From Bradyrhizobium sp. SK17 (lineage in GTDB: Bacteria; Pseudomonadota; Alphaproteobacteria; Rhizobiales; Xanthobacteraceae), in the NCBI RefSeq assembly GCF_002831585.1, contig NZ_CP025113.1, forward strand, positions 7,021,001-7,085,000: a DNA stretch of 64,000 nt, given 5' to 3'. Under the pieces are notes generated by a model. It saw only the letters and a list, made by a program, of their open reading frames with translations, had not been told where the DNA came from and searched no databases. This document shows, one piece after another, positions 54,201 to 61,735 of this stretch. The number at the start of each line of letters is the position of its first letter. Position 1 is the stretch's first letter. The position numbers and the translations under genes were made by a program.

Positions 54201-54639
54201 CCTTGTGCCAGCCGCAGACCTCGACCGCGTAGATCAGGTTCGGACTGCCGAAGCCGCGGATGAAGCGCTCAACCCACTCGAAGCTGTCGACCATCGGCGT
54301 GCCGCTCGGCGTGGTGACGCCGAATGCCACCGCCTCGGCGCCGCTTTCAGCGCGGATGCTGGCGAGCCGGCCGGCGATCTCGGTCAGCGCCTCGTCCCAG
54401 GAGATCTCGACCCAACCCGGATCGGCGGCGTCGCGCGGATGGGTCCGCTTCAGCGGAACGGTCAGCCGGCGCGGGCTGGCGACGATTTCCGGGGCCGCAC
54501 GCCCCTTGGCGCACAGCGCGCCACCGGTCGGATGGTTATTTAATACCTCTACGCCGACAAGGCGGCCGTCCTCGACCACGGTGACAGCACCGCAGCGCGA
54601 ACGACAGAGCGTGCAATAGCCGGGTAGCCGCTGTTTCAC
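51238..54639 (-). CDS. Fused molybdopterin oxidoreductase / FAD-NAD reductase / [2Fe-2S] ferredoxin
   Basis: 1133 residues. N-terminal [4Fe-4S] site YCTLCRSRCG (Cys9, 12, 16) plus Cys43 in ALCAKG; then a DMSO-reductase-family MopB core, with Cys in YAVEVCGWHKDYAH as likely Mo ligand, and a molybdopterin-dinucleotide-binding part near residues 650-770. From ~800 comes an FAD-binding domain (RAYSLTGAG), an NAD domain (AAGIGITPFISH; VYICGSPDF), and a C-terminal plant-type [2Fe-2S] (GCRVGQCESCAV...CLAC). This self-contained chain from NAD(P)H to Mo is unusual. No Tat signal, so cytoplasmic. Substrate unknown; the downstream carboxylate transporter is the only hint. Confidence 0.93.
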   Translation of the reverse strand: MKQRLPGYCTLCRSRCGAVTVVEDGRLVGVEVLNNHPTGGALCAKGRAAPEIVASPRRLTVPLKRTHPRDAADPGWVEISWDEALTEIAGRLASIRAESGAEAVAFGVTTPSGTPMVDSFEWVERFIRGFGSPNLIYAVEVCGWHKDYAHALTFGRGIGFPDYDNADAIVLWGHNPARTWLAQATRIADARRRGAKVIVVDPKPNGSGQQADLWLRIRPGADGALAMGAIRHLITTGSFDAEFVDAWTNGALLVDRATGRFLRADALWPDGAPDAFVRLDASGAPVSCDTRYAQHSGGRLRGVLSVRARDGRMIAAATAFELLAERAAPYTPARVAELTWLPIADIEAFNALLAARPRLAYHSWTGVGQHTNATAIERAIASLYALTGACDRLGGNRWPVPPPTRALNDYNILSREQQAKALGITELPLGPPAKGWITARDFSRAVLEGEPYQVRALVAFGTNFVVSQGHSERNKAALNALEFQVHIDMFMNPTAESADFVLPASTPWERDALKIGFEITQAAVETVQFRPRMVEPVGAVKADYEIAAELALKLGMDELFFGGDIKAGWNYQLAPLGIGVEDLRGFPEGRRFPQAFRDEKYAVAREDGTVAGFATPTRRVEIYSELMLGHGHDPLPDHVEPVGSPLTTAADERFPLVLSTAKSGWFVHSSWRHVASLRRKSPDPAVEISPQLAARRGLVDGDWAVVETQGGAVRLKVRLNVALDDRVVVAEFGWWEDCPPLGRDRTAAAGIHTRNINAVLRDDARDPVSGSVPLRAIVCDIRRDGVASRGVWSGGRRFVVGERRIEADNVVALGLRPRDGGPLPDFLPGQHVMISLPGAAEARAYSLTGAGDLPDALSIAVKGRFLGETRRDDAPFFMPDRLHDLAVGDEVLLEPPGGIFTPPLKGPRPLIFLAAGIGITPFISHIETLQGIAPQDRVGEILLLHGCRNSREHPFAQRLAELEAGTPGLKRLTFYSAPLAEEPIGAHSLRHGRLDLAEAKPLLAGRPLVYICGSPDFVTAQIEAAAALGIPRFDIFAESFVSPPAVPDNLAPRTIRLAGSKQSFSWGPEQGTLLDAASAAGVALPSGCRVGQCESCAVEVVDGEFAHLGPVDASEGRCLACQAVPLTDLTLAL

Positions 54640-54678
54640 AGCCGTCTCACAATCCAGTCAGCGCTTGTGACGCATTTT

Positions 54679-54712
54679 GGTAGCGCGTTACACATTTACG
54701 TCATACGCTACC
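54679..54712. promoter_or_regulatory. Inverted repeat in divergent promoter region
   Basis: GGTAGCG (54679-54685) and CGCTACC (54706-54712), perfect arms with a 20-base spacer, lie between the oxidoreductase gene (minus) and the GntR gene (plus). Candidate operator for that regulator; inferred from symmetry and position. Confidence 0.4.
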
Positions 54713-54783
54713 GGTCCCGTCAAGGCTAAGTAATAATCAAGGGACGAATCGGAGTTCCCAACGAGAGGCGGCGACGACCACCC

Positions 54784-55461
54784 ATGGACCAGAATTTGCG
54801 CGAACAGGTGCTGCAACGGGTGCGCGCCGAGATCATTTCCGGGCAGAGCCTGCCAGGCACGATGTATTCGGTGCCGAGTCTCGCCGCGAGCCTTGGCGTC
54901 TCCTCGACCCCGGTGCGCGAAGCATTGCTCGAACTGAGCCGCGGTGGCCTGGTCGAGCCGATGCGCAACCGCGGCTTCAAGGTCGTCGAGCCGACGCTGA
55001 CCGAGTTGCGCAATTTGTTCGACATGCGCGAGGTGCTGGAGCTGCACGCCGCCGTGCTGGTCGCTACCAATCCGCCCAGCGATCTACCAGCGGTGCGCGG
55101 CTGGGCCGACCAGATCGCCAAGGCCGTCGAGACCGACGACGTCCAGCTCTATCTCGAAGCCGATCGCAACTATCATCGCGAGTTCATCGCGGCCGCCGGC
55201 AACGAGCTCTTGACCGACATGGTGATGGGCCTGCGCGACAAGATGCGACTCTACGGCATCAGCTCCCGCGCCGGTCTCGAGCGGCAGCAGGCCTCGGTGC
55301 CCGAGCACTATCGGCTGATCGAGCTCGCGCTCGCCGGCGAGACCGAAGCGCTGCCGACCTTGCTCCGCAGCCACATCCGCTCCTGGGAGCCGATCTTCGC
55401 CGATGCACTGTTGCGTTCGAAGGAGTATGCACGCGAGCCGCTGCGCCAGGCACGCGGCTGA
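54784..55461 (+). CDS. GntR-family regulator with FCD domain
   Basis: 225 residues. N-terminal winged helix: LREQVLQRVRAEIISGQSLP then SLAASLGVSSTPVREALLEL; C-terminal FCD ligand domain with metal-type positions in EADRNYHREFIAAAGNELLT and PEHYRLIELALAG. FCD regulators sense small carboxylates. The gene is divergent from the oxidoreductase-transporter operon with a 144-base gap and probably represses it until its ligand is present. Confidence 0.93.
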   Translation: MDQNLREQVLQRVRAEIISGQSLPGTMYSVPSLAASLGVSSTPVREALLELSRGGLVEPMRNRGFKVVEPTLTELRNLFDMREVLELHAAVLVATNPPSDLPAVRGWADQIAKAVETDDVQLYLEADRNYHREFIAAAGNELLTDMVMGLRDKMRLYGISSRAGLERQQASVPEHYRLIELALAGETEALPTLLRSHIRSWEPIFADALLRSKEYAREPLRQARG

Positions 55462-55500
55462 CGCCGAGAGCGAGATGGATAGCCGGGTCGTGGTGACCGG

Positions 55501-56664
55501 CTAGTCCAGAATGCTCTTGTACTGCTCCGAGAAGACATCGCGGCCAATGATCAGCCGCATGACTTCGGAGCTTCCGGCCAGGATCCGGTTGACGCGCGCG
55601 TCGGTGAACATCCGGCTGATCGGATATTCATCCATGTAGCCCGCACCGCCGTGCAGCTGCACGCCGAGGTCGAGCATCTTCCACTCGACCTCCGACGACA
55701 TCATCTTGGCCTTGGCGCCCATGTTGCTGGTCAGCCGCCCCGCATTGTGCTCGGCAACGCAGTGATCGACATAGACCTGCACGAGGTCGATCTCGGCATC
55801 CATCTCCGCCATGCGGAACTGGGTGTTTTGCTGTTCGGCGAGCGGCCGGCCGAACAGCTTGCGGTCCATCACGTAGGTGCGCGTGATGTCGAACGCCTTG
55901 CGGGCATTGGCGATCGATCCGACCGCGGAGATCAGCCGCTCTTCGGCAAGGCCTTCCATCAGATAGTAGAAGCCCCTGCCCGGCTCTCCCAGCACGTTGG
56001 CCTTGGGCACCTTCACATTGTTGAAGAACAGCTCGGCCGTGTCCTGCGCCGGCATGCCCATCTTCTTGAGATTGCGGCCGCGCTCGAAGCCTTCCATGCC
56101 GCGCTCGACGATCAAGAGCACCATGGCGTGCTTCTTCTCGGCGCCCGCGAGCTTAGCCGCGACGATCACGACGTCGGAATTGATGCCGTTGGAGATGTAG
56201 GTCTTCGAGCCGTTGAGCAGGAAATGATCGCCCTTGTCCTCGGCCGTTGTCCGCATGCCCGCGAGGTCCGAGCCCGCGCCGGGCTCGGTCATCGCGATCG
56301 CCAGGATGGTCTCGCCGCTGACGCATTTGGGCAGGAAGCGGTCGCGCTGCTCCTCGGTGCCGAAGCGCTTGAAGTAAGAACCGACCAGGCGGCTGTGCAG
56401 CGTGTTGAACCAGCCCTTGCAGCCCGAGCGCGCGGTCTCCTCGATGATGATCTGCTCATAGCGGAAATCCTCGTCGCCCATCCCGCCATATTTTTCCTCG
56501 GGCCAGATCATCAGGAACCCGAGGTCGCCGGCCTTCTTGAACGCGTTGCGATCGACGATCCCAGCCTCTCGCCACTCCTCCATATGGGGCGCGATCTCGC
56601 TGGCGAGGAACTTGCGGTAGGAATCGCGGAAGATGACCTGGTCTTCGGTAAAGCTGCGCATCAT
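55501..56664 (-). CDS. Acyl-CoA dehydrogenase
   Basis: 387 residues; FAD-dependent alpha,beta-dehydrogenation of acyl-CoA. Family signatures AMTEPGAGSDLAGMRTTAED and QLHGGAGYMDEYPISRMFTD are present, as is the catalytic Glu in RILAGSSEVMR. It lies downstream of the hydratase gene but a strong terminator sits between them, so it may be transcribed separately. With the enoyl-CoA hydratase, SDR and thiolase it makes a beta-oxidation set. Confidence 0.95.
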   Translation of the reverse strand: MMRSFTEDQVIFRDSYRKFLASEIAPHMEEWREAGIVDRNAFKKAGDLGFLMIWPEEKYGGMGDEDFRYEQIIIEETARSGCKGWFNTLHSRLVGSYFKRFGTEEQRDRFLPKCVSGETILAIAMTEPGAGSDLAGMRTTAEDKGDHFLLNGSKTYISNGINSDVVIVAAKLAGAEKKHAMVLLIVERGMEGFERGRNLKKMGMPAQDTAELFFNNVKVPKANVLGEPGRGFYYLMEGLAEERLISAVGSIANARKAFDITRTYVMDRKLFGRPLAEQQNTQFRMAEMDAEIDLVQVYVDHCVAEHNAGRLTSNMGAKAKMMSSEVEWKMLDLGVQLHGGAGYMDEYPISRMFTDARVNRILAGSSEVMRLIIGRDVFSEQYKSILD

Positions 56665-56711
56665 TCACCCAACAGCGCTCTCAAGCGGCGCGGCACCCAC
56701 ACAAAAAAATT

Positions 56712-56750
56712 CGGAGCGCCGGTTCTGCTGCAATCAAAACCGGCGCTCCG
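56712..56750. terminator. Rho-independent terminator, bidirectional
   Basis: CGGAGCGCCGGTT (56712-56724) pairs with AACCGGCGCTCCG (56738-56750), a perfect 13-base stem. A run of seven A lies on its left (T-run for the minus strand) and TTTT on its right. It separates the hydratase stop (56771) from the acyl-CoA dehydrogenase start (56664). Confidence 0.85.
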
Positions 56751-56770
56751 TTTTCGAACAAATCGCGGCG

Positions 56771-57538
56771 TTACTTGCCCTTCCAGTTCGGCGCGCGTTT
56801 TTCGGCGAAGGCAGCCGCACCCTCGCGGGCGTCCTCGGACACGAAGACCGGACCGACGATCTCCTGCTGCTTCTTCCACATCTGGTCCTCGGGCCAGAGC
56901 CTGGATTCGACGATCACCTGCTTGGATGCCTTCACGGCGAGCGGGCCATTGGCGCCGATCGCGGCTGCAAGCTGGAGCGCGGCCTCGAGCGCCGGGCCGT
57001 CGGTGACGCGGTTGATGATACCGAGCTCATAGGCACGCTCGGCGCCGAAGAACTCGCCCGTCAACGCGAACTCCATCGCCACGCGGAACGGCATCTGGCG
57101 CGGCATGCGGATCAGCCCGCCGGCCGCAGCCGCCAGACCGCGCTTCACCTCGGGGATCCCGAACTTGGCGTTGCGGTTGGCGACGATCATGTCGCACGAC
57201 AGCGCGATCTCCATCCCGCCGGCGAGCGCGTAGCCGTCGACCGCCGCGATCAGCGGCTTCTTCGGCGGCGCCTCGGTGAGGCCGGCGAAGCCACGACCAG
57301 GAATCGACGGCCGTTCGCCCTTCAGGAACCCCTTGAGGTCCATGCCCGAGCAAAACGTACCGCCGGCACCAGTGATGATGCCGACGCTGAGCGCATCGTC
57401 GGCATCGAGCCGGTCGATCGCCGCCGCCACGCCCTTGGAGAGGGCAAGGTTGGCCGCGTTCTTGGCCTCCGGCCGGTTCAGCGTGATGATCAGGATCGGT
57501 CCGCGGACTTCAGTGAGGACCGGAGTTTCGTCGGACAT
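56771..57538 (-). CDS. Enoyl-CoA hydratase/isomerase (crotonase family)
   Basis: 255 residues from ATG 57538. Crotonase features: ILIITLNRPEAKNAANLALS; oxyanion-hole stretch GGTFCSGMDLKGFLKG; IAAVDGYALAGGMEIALSCD; KFGIPEVKRGLAAAAGGLIR. It hydrates trans-2-enoyl-CoA or isomerises the double bond. Of the two hydratase glutamates, the position after GYALAGG is present as Glu in GGMEIAL and a second lies in IPEVKRG. Longer N-terminal readings (from 57577 or 57616) run into the palindromic repeat and are less likely. Confidence 0.92.
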   Translation of the reverse strand: MSDETPVLTEVRGPILIITLNRPEAKNAANLALSKGVAAAIDRLDADDALSVGIITGAGGTFCSGMDLKGFLKGERPSIPGRGFAGLTEAPPKKPLIAAVDGYALAGGMEIALSCDMIVANRNAKFGIPEVKRGLAAAAGGLIRMPRQMPFRVAMEFALTGEFFGAERAYELGIINRVTDGPALEAALQLAAAIGANGPLAVKASKQVIVESRLWPEDQMWKKQQEIVGPVFVSEDAREGAAAFAEKRAPNWKGK

Positions 57539-57574
57539 CGCCTTCGTTTCCTGTTGCTGTGATTGTTGTTTGAA

Positions 57575-57617
57575 CATGATCTTTTCGGAAAGCCGCTTCG
57601 CGCCTTTCCGGATCATG
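57575..57617. repeat. Rhizobiales-type palindromic intergenic repeat
   Basis: CATGATC...CGGAAAG at 57575-57592 mirrors CTTTCCG...GATCATG at 57604-57617, giving a nested palindrome. It resembles the short palindromic element scattered in Bradyrhizobium and related genomes. It lies between the SDR stop (57620) and the hydratase start, so it is transcribed within the operon and could act on mRNA stability. Confidence 0.75.
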
Positions 57618-57619
57618 CT

Positions 57620-58402
57620 CTAGCGCGGAGCCATGCGGATGGCGCCATCGAGACGGACGTCTTCACCGTTGAAATAGCCGTTGGTGATCATCGTCAGCGC
57701 CAGATGCGCATATTCCTCCGGCATGCCGAGGCGCTTCGGGAACGGCACCGACGCGCTGAGCGCGGCCTTGACGTTCTCGGGGGCGCCCTGGAGCAGCGGC
57801 GTGTTGAAGATGCCCGGAAGGATGGTGTTGACGCGGATGCCTTCGGCCATCAGGTCGCGCGCGATCGGCAGGGTCATGCCGACGACACCGGCCTTCGAGG
57901 CCGAATAAGCCGCCTGCCCCATCTGACCATCCTCGGCCGCGACCGAAGCCGTATTCACGACCGCGCCGCGCTCACCGTGCTCGAGCGGAGCCAGTGACAG
58001 CATGCCCTGCGCCGACTTGGCGATGCAGCGGAAGGTGCCGATGAGGTTGATCTGGATGATGCGGTTGAAGGCATCGATCGGGAAGTGGGTGGGCTCGCCG
58101 GTCTTCTTGTCCCGGCCTGCGGTCTTCACCGCGTTGCCGGTGCCGGCGCAGTTCACCAGGATGCGCTCCTGGCCATGTGCCGCGCGGGCCTTGGCGAAAC
58201 CCGCATCGACCTGCTCGTCGGAGGTGACGTCGACCTTGCAGAAGACACCGCCGATTTCCTTGGCGATGGCTTCACCCTTCTCCTCGTTGAAGTCGAAGAT
58301 CGCGACCTTCACGCCCTGCGCGGCAAGCGCGCGCGAGGTGGCCGCGCCGAGGCCCGACGCGCCGCCGGTGACGACGGCGGCGACCGATGAATCGAGTTTC
58401 AT
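57620..58402 (-). CDS. SDR-family 3-hydroxyacyl-CoA dehydrogenase-like protein
   Basis: 260 residues. Rossmann motif VVTGGASGLGAATSRALAAQ, LVNCAGTGNAV, and the active site Tyr-Lys in YSASKAGVVG with Ser in VVNTASVAAE; C-terminal GYFNGEDVRLDGAIRM. The pattern is closest to type II 3-hydroxyacyl-CoA dehydrogenases (HSD17B10-like), which oxidise the 3-hydroxyl in beta-oxidation, fitting the operon between thiolase and hydratase. Confidence 0.92.
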   Translation of the reverse strand: MKLDSSVAAVVTGGASGLGAATSRALAAQGVKVAIFDFNEEKGEAIAKEIGGVFCKVDVTSDEQVDAGFAKARAAHGQERILVNCAGTGNAVKTAGRDKKTGEPTHFPIDAFNRIIQINLIGTFRCIAKSAQGMLSLAPLEHGERGAVVNTASVAAEDGQMGQAAYSASKAGVVGMTLPIARDLMAEGIRVNTILPGIFNTPLLQGAPENVKAALSASVPFPKRLGMPEEYAHLALTMITNGYFNGEDVRLDGAIRMAPR

Positions 58403-58420
58403 TGCGTTGTCCTTTCGCGA

Positions 58421-59671
58421 TCAGAGGCGTTCGATGATGATGGCGGGCGCCATGCCGCCGGCGGCGCACATGGTGACCAGACCATAACGACCGCCGCTGC
58501 GCTCGAGCTCGTCGAGCGCGGTGCCGATCAGGATCGATCCGGTCGCGCCGATCGGATGGCCGAGCGCGATCGAGCCGCCGTTGATGTTGACCTTCTCGCG
58601 ATTGAGGTCGAGGTCGCGGATGAACTTCTCGGCGACGACCGCGAACGCCTCGTTGATCTCCCAGACATCGATGTCGTTCTTGGTCAGGCCGGCCTTGGCG
58701 AGAACCTTCTTGGCCGCCGGGACCGGCGCGTTCAGCATCAGCGTCGGGTCATCACCCTGGTTGGCATAGGCCACGATCCGGCCGCGCGGCTTGAGGCCGT
58801 GCTTCTCGGCATAGTCCTTCGACGTGATCAGCACCGCGGCGGCGCCGTCCACCACGCCCGAGCTGTTGCCGGCATGATGCACGCCCTTCCACTCGAGGCC
58901 CGGATAGCGGCGCTGGATCTGCTTCTTGAAGGTCGTGCCGTTGCCGAGATCGAAATCGGCAAGCTGTTCGAAGCTGGGCTTGAGCGAAGCCAAGCCTTCG
59001 GCGGTGGTCTCGGGACGCGGGAATTCCTCACGGCCGAGGGCCACGCTGCCGTCGTCGTTGAGGACCGGGATCACCGACTTGGCGAAGCGGCCTTCGTCGA
59101 TCGCCCGCTTGGCGCGCTGCTGGCTGGTCAGTGCCAGGGCATCGCAGGCCTCGCGGCTGATCCCCTCGCGCGTCGCGATGGCGTCGCCGCACACGCCCTG
59201 GTGGGACTGCGGATGAATCTCGTCGAGCGCCGGATTGCCGGAACCCATCATCCGCGCCGGCTGGCCCGCCTTGGAGCGCTCGGCGGCGAGGGTCTGCTGA
59301 TAGCTCATCATCTCGGTGCCACCGGCGATGACGCAATCTTCCATCCCCGACATGACAGAGGCTGCCGCGAGGTTCACCGAGGTGATGCCGCCGCCACAGA
59401 ACCGATCCAGTGTCGTACCGCTGGCATTGATGTCGTAGCCGGCCGCGAGCGCCGACATGCGGCCGAGATCGCCGCCCTGCTTGCCTTCCTGGGTCGAGGT
59501 CGACCAGATGATGTCGTCGACGGTCGACGTATCGAGCTTGTTGCGCTCCTTGAGCGCGCCGAGCACGGTTGCTGCCAGCTGCTGCGGGTGCAGGTGCGAC
59601 AGTGCGCCCTTGCCGGGCTTACCGATGCCACGCGGCGTGCGGACGGCGTCGATGATGTATGCTTCGGGCAT
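58421..59671 (-). CDS. Acetyl-CoA acetyltransferase (thiolase)
   Basis: 416 residues from ATG 59671 (AAGGGGA upstream). Active-site Cys in LDRFCGGGITS, the NEAFA motif in VWEINEAFAVVAEKF, the His in ALGHPIGATG, and the second Cys in MCAAGGMAPA are all present. It cleaves 3-ketoacyl-CoA and ends each beta-oxidation turn. It is the first gene of the minus-strand operon thiolase-SDR-hydratase. Confidence 0.95.
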   Translation of the reverse strand: MPEAYIIDAVRTPRGIGKPGKGALSHLHPQQLAATVLGALKERNKLDTSTVDDIIWSTSTQEGKQGGDLGRMSALAAGYDINASGTTLDRFCGGGITSVNLAAASVMSGMEDCVIAGGTEMMSYQQTLAAERSKAGQPARMMGSGNPALDEIHPQSHQGVCGDAIATREGISREACDALALTSQQRAKRAIDEGRFAKSVIPVLNDDGSVALGREEFPRPETTAEGLASLKPSFEQLADFDLGNGTTFKKQIQRRYPGLEWKGVHHAGNSSGVVDGAAAVLITSKDYAEKHGLKPRGRIVAYANQGDDPTLMLNAPVPAAKKVLAKAGLTKNDIDVWEINEAFAVVAEKFIRDLDLNREKVNINGGSIALGHPIGATGSILIGTALDELERSGGRYGLVTMCAAGGMAPAIIIERL

Positions 59672-59767
59672 GCGTTTCCCCTTCGTTTCAGATGTTTTGC
59701 TCAGATTGACTCGTACCGACGTCCCGACCATTCCGGTGCGCGTACCGCTTCGGAATGAGATGGGTCG

Positions 59768-60175
59768 TCAGCGGTGTGGCGTCACCGAAAGCGGCTCGGC
59801 AATCGAGTTGCGCTGATCTTCGAAATACTCGAAGCGCGGCACCGTGCGGCGTTCCCGCTCATCGGCACAGGCGGGCTTGTCGGCCCCTTGCGCAAACAAC
59901 GGAGCGCCGGGCGCCGCGGCGTGGGGACCGAGCGCATACTTCTGCTCTTGCGGCAGGTAGATCAATTGGCCGATCTGGGTGAGGGTCAGCGTGAGACGGG
60001 AGACCGTCGAGCGGGGAAGACCGCAGCGATCGGCGATCTCGCGATTGCCCAGGCGAATGCTTCGGCCTTCGAAGCAACGCACGATGTCGAATGCGCGCGA
60101 TACCACCTGGATCACGCGCCGGTTGTCCGTGCCGTCGGTGTCTTGCGCCATCAGTACTTCAGATCGACGTCCCAT
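59768..60175 (-). pseudogene. Truncated IclR-family regulator (DNA-binding part only)
   Basis: 135 residues. The first ~90 residues are an IclR winged helix: RVIQVVSRAFDIVRCFEGRS then IRLGNREIADRCGLPRSTVS then QKYALGP. After that the expected effector-binding domain (about 170 residues) is missing and the tail PGAPLFAQGADKPACADERE is low complexity; only 96 bases remain before the thiolase. It may be a remnant after deletion or a short DNA-binding protein. Position upstream of the thiolase operon suggests it once controlled it. Confidence 0.6.
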
Positions 60176-60740
60176 CGTTTACGCCTCACTCCTCATGTTC
60201 GTACGGGTGAATGAAGTCCGCCCGGGTTCGGGCGTGACGCGCCGATCCGCGACGTTACACTCGCGTGCGCGACGTGATGCGGCGCACGCGCCAGCGGATC
60301 TGCATAGAGGATCTGACCAAAAGCGCCCTGGCATCCAGCCCAGCGAAGCGAGCGCGGAGCAAGCAGCTTCGGATATCGATGGCCGACCGGCATCAGGCGG
60401 ATTCTTTCCCTAGGGTTTCAGACCTTAATTAATTGATTAATTAGTCAGCTGCTTAAAGTGGGCGCTCCACCCTGTCAACTGCGGTTGCCGCAGGGCGCCC
60501 CGCGCGGATCGCACCTCGCTCACACCGCCTGGACCCATTCGTCGGAAGTAGTGGCTACCGCGGCGTCGCGACGCGATCGAACGGAAGCGCGCCGCCGGCG
60601 TGGCGAGACAAGCGTGCAGGCAGATGCGATCGGAGATCAGCAGATTTTCGTGAGAAGCAAACCAGGCAACCGGAGTGTCTGAAGCAACGCGACAGACGGC
60701 CGGGATGGCCTTACGAGGGCGAACCTAAGCTATGAAAGCT
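60176..60740. other. 565-base gap without a gene
   Basis: Separates the truncated IclR gene from tRNA-Lys. The only structure seen is an AT-rich inverted repeat at 60426-60443 (listed separately). Short open frames here have no coding character. Confidence 0.5.
60426..60443. promoter_or_regulatory. AT-rich inverted repeat, possible operator
   Basis: TAATTAAT-TG-ATTAATTA, perfect 8-base arms with a 2-base centre, stands out in a GC-rich gap upstream of the truncated IclR gene and the thiolase operon. It may be a binding site for an unidentified regulator. Confidence 0.4.
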
Positions 60741-60816
<76 letters not shown>

Positions 60817-60932
60817 GGAACTTGTCCGGAAATGACCCTCGCAAGAGAGGCCGTCGTTTAGCAAAGCGATTCCGCGATGTCCAGCAAGCTGGCGCAAGTT
60901 TTCCCGACTTTTACGCGCCCTCCCGACAGCCG

Positions 60933-60959
60933 AAAGGCCGCCGGATTCCGGCGGCCTTT
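60933..60959. terminator. Rho-independent-type hairpin
   Basis: AAAGGCCGCCGG (60933-60944), loop ATT, CCGGCGGCCTTT (60948-60959): perfect 12-base stem ending in T. It follows the LTXXQ gene stop (60993) on the minus strand and can act in both directions. Confidence 0.8.
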
Positions 60960-60992
60960 CATGGGCTTGGCGAAAGCGCCGAGGCGCGGCGC

Positions 60993-61574
60993 TCAGAGCC
61001 GACCGGAGCGTTCCTGATCGGGACCGTCGTCGCGGTCGAAATGACGGTCGCGGCCGCCGCGCTCCCAACGGTCCATGCCGCGCTCGAGGCGGTGACGGCG
61101 CCAGCCCTCGGCGCCGAAGCCGCGGCCTTCCATGTGGGTGAGCATGGTCAGGCGCCGCTTCTGGTTGTCGTCGAGCGTCTTGTAGAGCGGATCGGCGGCA
61201 TCGGCGATCTTCTTCAGCGAGGCCGAGGTCGCCGCCATGTTGTCGGCGCGTTCGCGCAGGCGCGCCACCGGATCATCCGGCTTCTGCGCCTTGTCGCCAT
61301 CGGCCTTCTCGGCGGCCATCCGCGCATTGGCGCGATCCATCCGCATCTTGGCGAAGTCGCGCACCGCGGTCTCGACCGGTGGCCACAGCTTCTCCTGATC
61401 GGCGCTGAGCTTCAGCCCGGCGTGAACGGCAGCGATCCGCGCGTCGAGGAAAGCGGCCCGATCCTCGGGGCTCATCCGCGTATGGCTGTGGAACCAGGGA
61501 CGATGCTGGGCATACACCGCGGTCGAACCGGCAATCGTGAGCGCCGCGATACCGGCGAGCAGAACTTTCTTCAT
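60993..61574 (-). CDS. Spy/CpxP-like LTXXQ periplasmic protein
   Basis: 193 residues from ATG 61574 (GGAGGA upstream). Signal peptide MKKVLLAGIAALTIAGSTAV, then a helical region with two LTXXQ-like parts: LKLSADQEKLWPPVETAVRD and YKTLDDNQKRRLTMLTHMEG. The tail is rich in Arg/Asp/His (RGGRDRHFDRDDGPDQER). Members bind misfolded proteins or metals in the periplasm under envelope stress. It appears monocistronic. Confidence 0.88.
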   Translation of the reverse strand: MKKVLLAGIAALTIAGSTAVYAQHRPWFHSHTRMSPEDRAAFLDARIAAVHAGLKLSADQEKLWPPVETAVRDFAKMRMDRANARMAAEKADGDKAQKPDDPVARLRERADNMAATSASLKKIADAADPLYKTLDDNQKRRLTMLTHMEGRGFGAEGWRRHRLERGMDRWERGGRDRHFDRDDGPDQERSGRL

Positions 61575-61735
61575 GCGATCCTCCTTCAAGGGTTGCCCAA
61601 GGATGATGCGCCCGGCCGCGGCCTTCAACTTACCGATTTGACAGAGAGACCTCTCTTACCAAGATGTAATCCGGCTCATTTCGCGCCGGAAATAATCAAA
61701 GCGCGAGATCGCGCTTTGATTGCTTGTTGTTTGCG

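Noticed and set aside
58556..59758. 400-codon open frame opposite thiolase
   Set aside because: Shadow of the thiolase gene; lacks any family motif.
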